NCBI GenBank assembly: GCA_013540605.1
Contig: JABVCK010000001.1
Location: 278,340-342,339 of the forward strand
DNA length: 64,000 nucleotides
Reading direction: 5' to 3'
DNA from: Bacillota bacterium
GTDB taxonomy: Bacteria; Bacillota; Clostridia; Ch29
Position numbers and translations under genes: made by a program. Shown here piece by piece: positions 37,047 to 44,788 of the stretch. Numbering within the stretch: the first letter of the stretch is position 1; every line of letters begins with the position of its first letter. The notes under the pieces are model-generated. The model ran no database searches and had not been told where the DNA came from. It saw only the letters and a program-made list of their open reading frames with translations.

Positions 37047-38204
37047 ATGAAGAAGACCGCTGAAATAGTTATAATAGGTGGCGGTGTATCCGGCCTTGCA
37101 ACTGCGTACTTCCTGGCAAAAATGGGAATGAAGGACATAGTTGTCCTGGAGAAGGGTTATATTGCCAGCGGCTCAACCGGAAGATGCGGTGCGGGTATCA
37201 GGCAGCAGTGGGGCACTGAGATGAACTGCCGAATGGCAATAAACGCCTGCGATTTCTATGAAAAGGGTAACGAGATTCTAGAATACGATGACGATATCGA
37301 GTTCAAGCAGGGTGGCTACCTGATAATAGCAACAACCGAAAAGGAACACGAGCAGTTCAAGAAAAACGTTGCTCTCCAGCAAAGCCTGGGAATTCCGGTT
37401 AAACACCTTACGCCGCAGGAAGCGCTGGAAGTGGTGCCTTTCCTCAATATAAGCGATGTGCTGAGCGCTACCTACTGTAAAAAGGACGGTCACCTGAATC
37501 CTTTCAAGGTTTGTGACGCCTTTGCAAAGGCCTGCAGGAAGCTCGGAGTTGAGATAAACACCTATACCAAGGTGGAGGACATCGTTGTCGAAAATGGCAG
37601 GATTAAAGAGGTCGTTACGGATAAAGGCAATATAGCAACAAATAAAGTGATGAATGCCGCCGGGGGCTATTCCCAGGTAATTGCCAAAATGGTGGGCATT
37701 GATCTTCCTGTATATTCAGAAAGACACAATATACTGGTTACAGAACCGGTTGAGCCTTTCCTCGGCCCTATGGTAATGGCATTCCAAAAGAACCTGTATA
37801 TCCAACAGGTTCCCCACGGCAGTGTAATCATGGGTAAAGGCGACCCGAACGAACCCAGGGATTTCACAATTAAGTCCAGCTGGCATTTCCTCGACGAAAT
37901 GGCCAGAATAGCCTGCGATACCCTGCCTCCGTTGAGGGGTCTCAGGATGGTGCGGCAGTGGGCAGGCCTTTACAACATGTCTCCCGACTGTCAGCCCGTA
38001 CTTGGTTCCGTTGATGAGGTTGAGGGATTCTACATGGCTATTGGCTTCAGCGGCCATGGCTTCATGATGGGCCCAACGACCGGGATGGTTATTGCAGAGC
38101 ACATACTGGGCCAGGAGTCCGAGCTGACAAAACTGCTGATCGGTATGCTTCATCTCAGCAGGTTTGAAAAGGGAGAACTGATTTTGGAACCATCCGTAGT
38201 TTAA
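37047..38204 (+). CDS. DAO-family FAD-dependent amine/amino-acid dehydrogenase (HcnC/SoxB-like)
   Basis: A 385-residue catalytic flavoprotein of the D-amino-acid oxidase/sarcosine oxidase beta family. The FAD motif VIIGGGVSGLATAYFLAKMG lies at the N-terminus, GSTGRCGAGIRQQWG follows, and the C-terminal FYMAIGFSGHGFMMGPTTG is the family end motif. It oxidises a C-N bond of an amine or amino acid; candidates are glycine, sarcosine, proline-type or opine substrates. The complex of five subunits recalls hyperthermophile L-proline dehydrogenases and bacterial D-hydroxyproline dehydrogenases. Sequence alone does not settle the substrate. Confidence 0.85.
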   Translation: MKKTAEIVIIGGGVSGLATAYFLAKMGMKDIVVLEKGYIASGSTGRCGAGIRQQWGTEMNCRMAINACDFYEKGNEILEYDDDIEFKQGGYLIIATTEKEHEQFKKNVALQQSLGIPVKHLTPQEALEVVPFLNISDVLSATYCKKDGHLNPFKVCDAFAKACRKLGVEINTYTKVEDIVVENGRIKEVVTDKGNIATNKVMNAAGGYSQVIAKMVGIDLPVYSERHNILVTEPVEPFLGPMVMAFQKNLYIQQVPHGSVIMGKGDPNEPRDFTIKSSWHFLDEMARIACDTLPPLRGLRMVRQWAGLYNMSPDCQPVLGSVDEVEGFYMAIGFSGHGFMMGPTTGMVIAEHILGQESELTKLLIGMLHLSRFEKGELILEPSVV

Positions 38205-38216
38205 TGATATAAAAAA

Positions 38217-38245
38217 TTGCAAAAAAATATATTGTAATATATAAT
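38217..38245 (+). promoter_or_regulatory. Sigma-A promoter of ferredoxin/aldehyde oxidoreductase genes
   Basis: TTGCAA (38217-38222), 17-base spacer, TATAAT (38240-38245). It implies a leader of about 130 bases that contains the 16-bp inverted repeat at 38291-38342. Confidence 0.65.
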
Positions 38246-38290
38246 ATTATATGGTAAAAGGCTTTTAGAAAGCAAAATAGAACGCTTTTT

Positions 38291-38342
38291 ATAATGCCTA
38301 GGAAAGTTTAAATATTGAGTTATATCCTTTCCTAGGCATTAT
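38291..38342 (+). promoter_or_regulatory. Perfect 16-bp inverted repeat in the leader of the aldehyde oxidoreductase operon
   Basis: ATAATGCCTAGGAAAG (38291-38306) is the exact inverse complement of 38327-38342, with a 20-base A/T-rich loop. No T-run follows, so a terminator is less likely than an operator or an mRNA control structure. Confidence 0.6.
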
Positions 38343-38384
38343 ACTGTAATACAACATATCCTTTAGAAGGGGGGCAAGTTTAAA

Positions 38385-38777
38385 TTGAAGATTGTGAGGA
38401 CAAAACCGGAGCTTTGCATTGGCTGCAGGGCATGTGAGGAAACATGCTCAAAAGTGCTTCACAAAGACACCAACAACGAAAAATCTGCGATTATTATCAC
38501 CGAAAAAGAAAACAGTACTTTCGACATCAACGTTTGTAACCAATGCGGTGAATGTATCCCTATCTGTCCTGTGGAAGCAATATACAGGGCAAAAAACGGT
38601 ACTGTAATGATCAATAAGGACAAATGTGTGCACTGCTACGCCTGTGTGGGGTTCTGCCCAAACCTTTCGATGCGGTATCAAAAGGATGTAACCGGACCAT
38701 TCAAGTGCATTTCCTGCGGAGCATGTACGAGGGAATGCCCGACAGGCGCCATCTTTATGGAAGAAGTTCAAGGGTAA
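38385..38777 (+). CDS. Polyferredoxin with four 4Fe-4S clusters (aldehyde oxidoreductase small subunit)
   Basis: A 130-residue ferredoxin with sixteen cysteines in four CxxCxxCxxxC groups: CIGCRACEETC, CNQCGECIPICP, CVHCYACVGFCP and CISCGACTRECP. It stands 13 bases before the aldehyde oxidoreductase gene, like the small electron-transfer subunits of tungsten oxidoreductases of the WorS/GorS type. Start is a TTG with AGAAGGGGGG upstream. Confidence 0.88.
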   Translation: MKIVRTKPELCIGCRACEETCSKVLHKDTNNEKSAIIITEKENSTFDINVCNQCGECIPICPVEAIYRAKNGTVMINKDKCVHCYACVGFCPNLSMRYQKDVTGPFKCISCGACTRECPTGAIFMEEVQG

Positions 38778-38790
38778 AGGAGGGATTAAT

Positions 38791-40980
38791 GTGAGCTGCA
38801 AATGTAAAAAATCAGAGGACATTAATGTAAAAGACCTGAGAAAATCACACAAAAAAATTGCCGAATTCAGTTTTGAGCCCAAAGAAATCTATAGAGGATA
38901 TGCAGATAGGACTTTGTACATCAATCTGTCAAGCAACGAAGTAAAAATAAAGCCGGTGCCGGAAGATATGAAAGATAAGTTCACCGGCGGTAGAGGTTAT
39001 GGAATAAAATACCTCTGGGACGCAACCAAACCCGATACCAAATGGAATGATCCGGAAAACGAAATAATCATTGCCCAGGGCCCCATCGGCGGAATAACCC
39101 AGTACCCGGGAGCAGGAAAATCCTACGTAGCTACAATTTCGCCGTTGACCGATATAGCAATTGACAGCAATGTTGGCGGCTACTTCGGTCCCCTGTGCAA
39201 ATTCAGTGGGTTTGATGCGCTGGAAATCCAAGGTAAAGCCGGGAATGACGTAATCGTGTTTATAGATGGTGACAACAATAAAGTCGTAATAGAGGAAGCC
39301 CCGGAAGAGTGTGTTAACAGTCACATTCTGGCAGAGCTATTGACTAAGATGTACGCCGATTCAGATGCCGATGATGATCTGAGGAGCGTCTCGGTTGTAT
39401 CTGCAGGACAGGCGGCTGAAAACACGAGAATTGGGATGCTCAACTTCTCTTACTACGATGTCAGGAGAAAACAGTGCAAGCTGAAGCAGGCCGGCAGGGG
39501 AGGCATAGGAACAGTTTTCAGAGACAAAAAGATCAAAGCTCTGGTTGTGAAAAAATCGAACATAAAGGGCGACCTGAACAACCCTGCAGATCTGGATAAG
39601 GTAATCAAAACCGGTATTAAACTTCATAAAGAAATCCATGATAACGACGACAAGCAGTGCAGGATGAGGGTCTTTGGAACCACCCAACTTGTAGATGCGA
39701 TGAATGCCCATGACCTGCTGCCTGTTAAGAACTTCCAATACGGATCACACCCGGAAGGGAACAAACTTGGCAAGGAGGCTTTTATAAACCTGTTCGAACA
39801 CGGGCTGCCTGATGGCTGCTGGTACGGTTGTACTCTTGCATGTGCCCATGCCGTACCGGGCTTTGAGCTAAAGACCGGCCCCTATAAAGGTGAAAAGGTA
39901 TTGGTAGATGGCCCGGAATATGAAACCCTGGCGGGCTGTGGATCAAACTGCGGTATATTTGATGCGGAAAAAGTAGTGGAATGCAACTTCTATTGTGATA
40001 CTTACGGTATCGATACAATATCCTTTGGAACCCTATGCGCCTTTGTTATGGAATGCTACGAGAGAGGCATTTTGAATAAGGAAATTACCGGAGGGCTGGA
40101 GTTAAACTTTGGAAATTGGGAAGCGCAAATGGAAATGCTTCACCAGATGGCCAGGGGAGAAGGCTTCGGTATGGTAGCCGGCCAGGGTGTACACAGGATG
40201 AAGAAACTGTTTATCGAACAATACGGTGCTGATGCGAAGCTCCTCCAAGATATCGGTATGGAAGCAAAGGGCCTTGAATACTCCGAGTATGTATCCAAGG
40301 AATCCCTTGCTCAGCAGGGCGGATATGGTACGACCAACAAAGGGCCGCAGCATGACGAAAACTGGCTAATATTCCTTGACATGATCAGGAACCTTATGCC
40401 CACCTTCGAGGACAAAGCAGAAGCATTGTACTACTTCCCCTTGTTCAGGACATGGTTCAGCATTGCAGGCCTTTGCAAGCTGCCGTGGAACGATATTGAA
40501 CCGGCGGATAACCACAAACAGGCTGAACCGGCAAAGGTTCCGGAGCACGTTCAGAACTACGTTGACCTGTTTACTGCTGTAACAGGAAAACCCTTCTCCA
40601 AGGAAGAGCTGCTCCGTCAATCCGAAAGGGTTTACAATCTACAAAAGGTACTCAGCCTGAAGCTTGGAAAGGGAACCAGGAAATTTGACGCAATCCCATA
40701 CAGGTCTGTCGGTCCTGTAACCGTTGAGGAGTATGAATCGCGACAGGATCGCTATGACAAACAGCTTAAAGAAATTTTGGGCATTAACCCTGAGGGCATG
40801 TCAACTGAAGAAAAAATGGCGGCTCTCAGGAAATATAGGGAAGAGAGGTATGAAACCCTGCTGGATACGGTTTACAAACGCCGTGGATGGACTCAAAATG
40901 GCGTACCCACAATTGAAAAGCTGGAGGAACTGGGCATAGCTTACCCAGATGTTGTAGAAGAGGTTAAGAAACACCTGTAG
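38791..40980 (+). CDS. Tungsten/molybdenum-pterin aldehyde oxidoreductase, AOR family
   Basis: A 729-residue AOR-family catalytic subunit; such enzymes oxidise aldehydes to acids with a W-bispterin cofactor and a 4Fe-4S cluster. The N-terminal pterin-binding motif GGRGYGIKYLWD lies near residues 66-77. Cluster cysteines are probably C343, C347, C351 and C562 (GLCKLPW). The first three are spaced CxxxCxxxC, not the classical CxxCxxxC. The protein is about 100 residues longer than archaeal AOR, with a cysteine-bearing N-terminal extension (MSCKCKK) and a charged C-terminal extension. The start is GTG with AAGGAGGG upstream. Substrate unknown. Confidence 0.88.
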   Translation: MSCKCKKSEDINVKDLRKSHKKIAEFSFEPKEIYRGYADRTLYINLSSNEVKIKPVPEDMKDKFTGGRGYGIKYLWDATKPDTKWNDPENEIIIAQGPIGGITQYPGAGKSYVATISPLTDIAIDSNVGGYFGPLCKFSGFDALEIQGKAGNDVIVFIDGDNNKVVIEEAPEECVNSHILAELLTKMYADSDADDDLRSVSVVSAGQAAENTRIGMLNFSYYDVRRKQCKLKQAGRGGIGTVFRDKKIKALVVKKSNIKGDLNNPADLDKVIKTGIKLHKEIHDNDDKQCRMRVFGTTQLVDAMNAHDLLPVKNFQYGSHPEGNKLGKEAFINLFEHGLPDGCWYGCTLACAHAVPGFELKTGPYKGEKVLVDGPEYETLAGCGSNCGIFDAEKVVECNFYCDTYGIDTISFGTLCAFVMECYERGILNKEITGGLELNFGNWEAQMEMLHQMARGEGFGMVAGQGVHRMKKLFIEQYGADAKLLQDIGMEAKGLEYSEYVSKESLAQQGGYGTTNKGPQHDENWLIFLDMIRNLMPTFEDKAEALYYFPLFRTWFSIAGLCKLPWNDIEPADNHKQAEPAKVPEHVQNYVDLFTAVTGKPFSKEELLRQSERVYNLQKVLSLKLGKGTRKFDAIPYRSVGPVTVEEYESRQDRYDKQLKEILGINPEGMSTEEKMAALRKYREERYETLLDTVYKRRGWTQNGVPTIEKLEELGIAYPDVVEEVKKHL

Positions 40981-40985
40981 AATGT

Positions 40986-41067
40986 CAGGGGACACACCGC
41001 TGACTTAAGGTATGGGGGCACACTGCTACTTGCGGGTATTCCTTGCCGCGGAATGTCCCCTTTTGAT
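40986..41067. repeat. REP-like inverted repeat after the aldehyde oxidoreductase gene
   Basis: GGGGACACACC and GGGGGCACAC units are answered by GGAATGTCCCC. It starts five bases after the stop codon. Confidence 0.65.
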
Positions 41068-41076
41068 TAATGAATG

Positions 41077-41110
41077 ACTGGGAAAGCAGAGCACCGCTTT
41101 CCCAGTTTTA
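41077..41110 (+). terminator. Terminator before the ThiS/MoaD-like gene
   Basis: ACTGGGAAAGC (41077-41087) pairs with GCTTTCCCAGT (41096-41106), followed by TTTT-like sequence. It separates the aldehyde oxidoreductase gene from the carrier gene at 41173. Confidence 0.75.
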
Positions 41111-41172
41111 TTGAGGAATTATTATCAAGTAATAGAATAGAATAATACTATTAAGTTATATAGGGAGGAAAC

Positions 41173-41379
41173 ATGATTAAGGTTAATGATGATGTCCTGG
41201 ATTGGAAGGATGGAATGACCGTGGTGGATTTGCTTAACCTTATGGAATACCCGGAGTACAATTTTCCTATTATGGTTGTATCCATTAATGGTAAGCACAT
41301 TCCAAATGATAAGTATGCAGAAACCCTTATCTCAAAAGGAGATGAGGTAAAGGTTATGCAGCCCCTTGCAGGAGGCTGA
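41173..41379 (+). CDS. ThiS/MoaD-like sulfur carrier protein
   Basis: A 68-residue ubiquitin-fold protein ending in the GG needed for thiocarboxylation (VMQPLAGG). MoaD-type carriers supply sulfur for molybdopterin, which the upstream W/Mo enzyme needs; many AOR operons carry one. A ThiS role in thiamine synthesis is the alternative, but no other thiamine gene is near. TAGGGAGGAAAC precedes the ATG. Confidence 0.85.
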   Translation: MIKVNDDVLDWKDGMTVVDLLNLMEYPEYNFPIMVVSINGKHIPNDKYAETLISKGDEVKVMQPLAGG

Positions 41380-41468
41380 TAGATGCAGGATCACAGTTCG
41401 CAGATCGCAGGTACTAGGTGCTAGGTACTAGGTGCTAGGTACTAGGTGCTAGTCACTAATCACTGGCA
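41380..41468. repeat. Short-word repeat tract after the ThiS/MoaD-like gene
   Basis: CTAGGTGCTAGGTACTAGG words iterate about five times, then CACTAATCACTGG. It begins directly after the stop codon. Confidence 0.8.
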
Positions 41469-41470
41469 AC

Positions 41471-41518
41471 GAGGGATGTCTTCTAAACTGATAGAAGAGG
41501 ACATTCCTCTTTTTTTGA
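41471..41518 (+). terminator. Hairpin terminator with GAGG..GTC / GAC..CCTC arms
   Basis: GAGGGATGTCTTCT (41471-41484) pairs with AGAAGAGGACATTCCTC (41493-41509) allowing small bulges, followed by eight T. The arms resemble the REP-like family. Confidence 0.7.
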
Positions 41519-41619
41519 AGGAAATCATGCAAAATAGTAGCTTTTTTTAAGTTTTAAGAAACACCTTGTTATTTTAAACGCAAAATATTTATAGAAATAT
41601 TAAAAATTTGTTGTAATGT

Positions 41620-41648
41620 TTGACAATATTATAGAAAAATAATATAAT
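41620..41648 (+). promoter_or_regulatory. Consensus sigma-A promoter of nuoE/nuoF-like genes
   Basis: TTGACA (41620-41625), exactly 17 bases, TATAAT (41643-41648). This is a full consensus match. Confidence 0.85.
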
Positions 41649-41740
41649 TTTCATTGGGAGTTGCAATAAAAATAGCTACAACCTAATATACATTGCCAAG
41701 CCTATAACATTATATGAAAGTTTTCCTGCAATCAAAAAAT

Positions 41741-41784
41741 AAAGGGGGTGTACATTCTATTAATCTGATTAATAGAAAACGAGT
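41741..41784 (+). promoter_or_regulatory. Ribosome binding site separated from the start codon by a perfect hairpin
   Basis: AAAGGGGGTG (41741-41750) lies 35 bases before the ATG at 41785. A perfect 10-bp inverted repeat with a 3-base loop (41755-41764 with 41768-41777) fills the gap. Folding it would bring site and start to about 11 bases apart. A 6-codon frame (GTG 41748 to TGA 41766) also follows the site. Confidence 0.6.
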
Positions 41785-42252
41785 ATGGTGGAGCGATATA
41801 AATTAGAGGAAATTGTCGAAATAAACGGGACAACCGAGGACAAACTGCTCACTACCTTGCTTGAAGTTCAGTCGGCTTCCGAGTTAAACTACATATCCCA
41901 GGAAGATGCTGAGTTCATCGCCGAAAAATTTGGTATTCCGCTAAACAGGATCTATGAAGTAATAAGCTTTTATTCAATGCTGTCCATGAAGCCAAGGGGC
42001 AAACATATAATAGAGGTGTGTAAAAGCAGCGCGTGTCATGTGAGAAAAGGCAAGAACCTCCTGAAAATGTTGGAAGATATACTGGGAATAAAAGCAGGGG
42101 AAGCAACCAGTGACAATAATTTTTATATTGAAGAAGTCAATTGCTTCGGGGCCTGCGACAAGGCGCCTGCAATTAAGATAGGAAACGATATTTATGGAAA
42201 CCTTGACAGGAAAAAATTAACGGAAATTATCAATAGGTATTGGGAGGCTTAA
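41785..42252 (+). CDS. NuoE-like [2Fe-2S] thioredoxin-fold subunit
   Basis: A 155-residue protein of the 24-kDa complex I subunit family: helical N-terminus, then a thioredoxin-like 2Fe-2S domain with C79, C84 (CKSSAC), C120 and C124 (CFGAC). With the NuoF-like partner it forms an NADH-binding module, as in bifurcating hydrogenases, formate dehydrogenases and tungsten oxidoreductases. It is separated from the partner gene by one base. Confidence 0.93.
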   Translation: MVERYKLEEIVEINGTTEDKLLTTLLEVQSASELNYISQEDAEFIAEKFGIPLNRIYEVISFYSMLSMKPRGKHIIEVCKSSACHVRKGKNLLKMLEDILGIKAGEATSDNNFYIEEVNCFGACDKAPAIKIGNDIYGNLDRKKLTEIINRYWEA

Positions 42253-42253
42253 T

Positions 42254-43552
42254 ATGGTTGAGGAGTTGAAAATCTTAACCGGTTATTGTGGACGATATAA
42301 TTATGCGTCTGTTAAGGAGTATGTTTCCCTGGGTGGATACCAGGGACTAAAAAAGGCGCTTGCAATGAAGCCGGAGGATGTAATAAACGAAGTCATAGTG
42401 TCAAATCTCATGGGCAGGGGTGGAGCAGCTTACCCCACAGGTGAAAAGTGGGATATGATATCCCGTATCGACAACGATCCTAAATATATAGTGTGCAATG
42501 CCGACGAAGGAGAGCCGGGAACCTTCAAGGATAAAAAGCTCATATATAACGATCCCATGAAAATAATTGAGGGTATGACCATTGCAGCCTATGCAATTTC
42601 CTCAAAAAAAGGTTACATATATATCAGGGGAGAATACAGGGAAGGGTATTACAGGCTTAAGGAAGCCATACGAAGCGCAAAGGCTGCCGGATATTTAGGC
42701 GTCAGTATTCTGGGCACTACCCTGGATTTTGATATAGAGGTGGTCTCAGGCGCCGGTGCATATGTTTGTGGCGAAAACAGTGCCCTGTGTGAATCCATTG
42801 AGGGGAAAAGCGGACGTCCGAGGCTTAAACCACCCTACATAAAAAACGTTGGCATATACGGCCAGCCGACTCTGGTTAACAACGTAGAGACATTCTCCTG
42901 TATCCCCTACATAATCGAAAAGGGCGGGAAAAACTATGCAAGCATAGGCACTGAATCCAGCGCCGGTACTAAGCTTGTATCAGTTAGCGGAAACGTAAAA
43001 AATCCCGGCGTATTTGAGATTCCCTTCGGTGTAACCCTCAGAGAGATTGTCTACGGCCTTGCCGGCGGTGTTGAGGATGGAAATGTCCTAAAATTTGTAC
43101 AAATGGGCGGAGCATCAGGAGCATGTTTTACCGATAGCGATCTTGATACTCCCCTTGATTATAAAGCTTTAAGGAGCAAGAGAATCAGCATAGGGTCGGG
43201 CGCAATAGTCGTTGCCGACCAAACCAATTGTGCAGTTGACTATGCGCTAATGACAATGGAGTTTTTCCTCCACGAATCCTGCGGAAAATGCACCCCTTGC
43301 CGGGAGGGCAATGCCCAACTTTGCCGTATATTGAAAAACCTGGTGCTGGGAACAGCTAATGAAAAACAGGTCCGTCACCTGGAGAACATCTCTCAGCTCA
43401 TGATGAAGGCTTCCTCCTGCGGACTGGGGAAAGCTGCCCCGACTGCTGTGCTTACTCTATATAGCAATTTTAAGGAAGAATTCCTGGAACACGTAGAGGG
43501 ATACTGCAGAACCGGAAGTTGTAATATTTCCAGAAAGAAGGCTGTTGTGTAA
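42254..43552 (+). CDS. NuoF-like NADH/FMN-binding subunit
   Basis: A 432-residue complex I 51-kDa family protein. MGRGGAAYPTGEKWD and the NADEGEPGTFKD loop bind FMN and NADH; an SLBB domain follows; the 4Fe-4S site is CGKCTPC (C343, C346, C349) plus C389. It lacks both the N-terminal 2Fe-2S extension and the C-terminal double ferredoxin domain of HydB/NfnB-type subunits, so it is a minimal module. The nearest redox partner is the aldehyde oxidoreductase with its polyferredoxin, so NAD reduction from aldehyde oxidation is the inferred role. Confidence 0.93.
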   Translation: MVEELKILTGYCGRYNYASVKEYVSLGGYQGLKKALAMKPEDVINEVIVSNLMGRGGAAYPTGEKWDMISRIDNDPKYIVCNADEGEPGTFKDKKLIYNDPMKIIEGMTIAAYAISSKKGYIYIRGEYREGYYRLKEAIRSAKAAGYLGVSILGTTLDFDIEVVSGAGAYVCGENSALCESIEGKSGRPRLKPPYIKNVGIYGQPTLVNNVETFSCIPYIIEKGGKNYASIGTESSAGTKLVSVSGNVKNPGVFEIPFGVTLREIVYGLAGGVEDGNVLKFVQMGGASGACFTDSDLDTPLDYKALRSKRISIGSGAIVVADQTNCAVDYALMTMEFFLHESCGKCTPCREGNAQLCRILKNLVLGTANEKQVRHLENISQLMMKASSCGLGKAAPTAVLTLYSNFKEEFLEHVEGYCRTGSCNISRKKAVV

Positions 43553-43587
43553 CTCCTTGCGTGATTTCATGATCATAGTAACCCTGG

Positions 43588-43625
43588 ATTCGAAGTCACC
43601 TTAAACGGTGGCTTCGAATTTTTTA
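43588..43625 (+). terminator. Terminator after the NuoF-like gene
   Basis: A perfect 13-bp stem, ATTCGAAGTCACC (43588-43600) with 43607-43619, is followed by a T-run. Confidence 0.9.
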
Positions 43626-43764
43626 TTGCATAGGAAAGCATACTTTCTATTGAACTTCGCGTTTTTTCTCCTTATGTTGAAAATTTGGCCTTTCTGACCC
43701 TTATACAAAGGTTTTTTTGTGTTTTAGGTCCCCTTATATGACCAATGCATTTTAAACGCCTTAG

Positions 43765-43790
43765 ACGGCCTCACAGAAGGCCGTTTTTTT
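43765..43790 (+). terminator. Second terminator-like hairpin in the gap before the lipoprotein gene
   Basis: ACGGCCT (43765-43771) pairs with AGGCCGT (43778-43784) and seven T follow. The 43553-43930 gap holds this and the terminator at 43588; I see no gene in it. Confidence 0.75.
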
Positions 43791-43930
43791 CCATCAACCG
43801 TCAACCTAAAAAAAATAATCAATATAAGCAAATTATTTCATTGAATATAGCTAATGGTGCTACAAAAACTATACTATAAGGCTAAACACTTTTGTGGAAT
43901 CAACATCGCAGATGGCATGGAGGTGAATTT

Positions 43931-44722
43931 GTGAATAAAAGGCTTATTTTTATACTGTTCACGGTTGTTCTACTGGTAGCTTTTTCCGCCTGTGCGAGAA
44001 AAGAGACTCAGCCTCCCCAGCAGGATCAGACACCGCAAGAGGGTGCAATAAAGGACGGCGTCTATTTCCAGGAAGGAGAAGCGGACGAAAGAGGCTGGAA
44101 ACCGATGATAACCATCATTGTTAACAACGGCAAAATAGTTAAAGCGCATTATGATGAGATTAACCAGGAGAACAATTTAAAGGGTTTTGACCAGGAGTAC
44201 CTTGATGATTGGAAAGATAAGTCGGGAACCAATCTTCTCACAGCAGAGAAAAAGCTGGTTGATTCATTGATAGAAAAGCAGGATCCGGAACAGGTCGACT
44301 CTGTTACAGGAGCCACAAGCACTACAGGCAAGTTCAAGGACCTGGCGGCAAAAGCTTTAAAAAACAACCCTCAGGACAAAAAATCCAGCGGTTACTACAA
44401 CGGTCTATTCAAGGCGGAACTTGACTTTGATGAAAGGGGTTGGAAACCCTACGCAGCAGTCATTGTCAGGAATGAAAAGATTGCTGGAGCTTACTACGAC
44501 GAAGTAAACAAGGATACAGAGAAGCTCAAGAGCTATGACGATGATTACAATCAGCAATGGCAGGAAAAAAGCGTGGAAAACCTGCGGTCGGCAAGACCAA
44601 AGCTTATAGACTCGCTGCTGGAGAAGCAAAAACCGGGCGAGGTTGATGCAGTTACCGGGGCTACTTCCACAACTTCGAAATTCAAAGAGTTGATGCAGAA
44701 AGCCCTAACGCCATTCAGTTAA
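43931..44722 (+). CDS. Lipoprotein with two FMN-binding (flavinylated) domains
   Basis: A 263-residue lipoprotein. The signal peptide ends at lipobox AFSAC with lipidated C21. Two tandem FMN_bind repeats follow, each beginning DERGWKP and each carrying an ApbE-type flavinylation motif: DSVTGATST at about residue 123 and DAVTGATST at about 239, where the second threonine is expected to bind FMN. The layout matches PplA-type lipoproteins of flavin-based extracellular electron transfer. No ApbE gene is in the window. The GTG start follows GGAGGTGA. Confidence 0.88.
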   Translation: MNKRLIFILFTVVLLVAFSACARKETQPPQQDQTPQEGAIKDGVYFQEGEADERGWKPMITIIVNNGKIVKAHYDEINQENNLKGFDQEYLDDWKDKSGTNLLTAEKKLVDSLIEKQDPEQVDSVTGATSTTGKFKDLAAKALKNNPQDKKSSGYYNGLFKAELDFDERGWKPYAAVIVRNEKIAGAYYDEVNKDTEKLKSYDDDYNQQWQEKSVENLRSARPKLIDSLLEKQKPGEVDAVTGATSTTSKFKELMQKALTPFS

Positions 44723-44730
44723 GTAATAAA

Positions 44731-44788
44731 AATGGGACATTCTCTCAGAGAACATGGGACACATCTTATAAAAGAAGGCGTGTCCCAT
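44731..44788. repeat. REP-like inverted repeat after the lipoprotein gene
   Basis: Two ATGGGACA units are followed by an inverted GTGTCCCAT. It may also end transcripts from either side, since the MFS gene ends 114 bases further on. Confidence 0.65.

Noticed and set aside
42254-43552. HydB-type bifurcating subunit
   Set aside because: The N-terminal 2Fe-2S and C-terminal double 4Fe-4S domains of that type are missing; it is a minimal NuoF.
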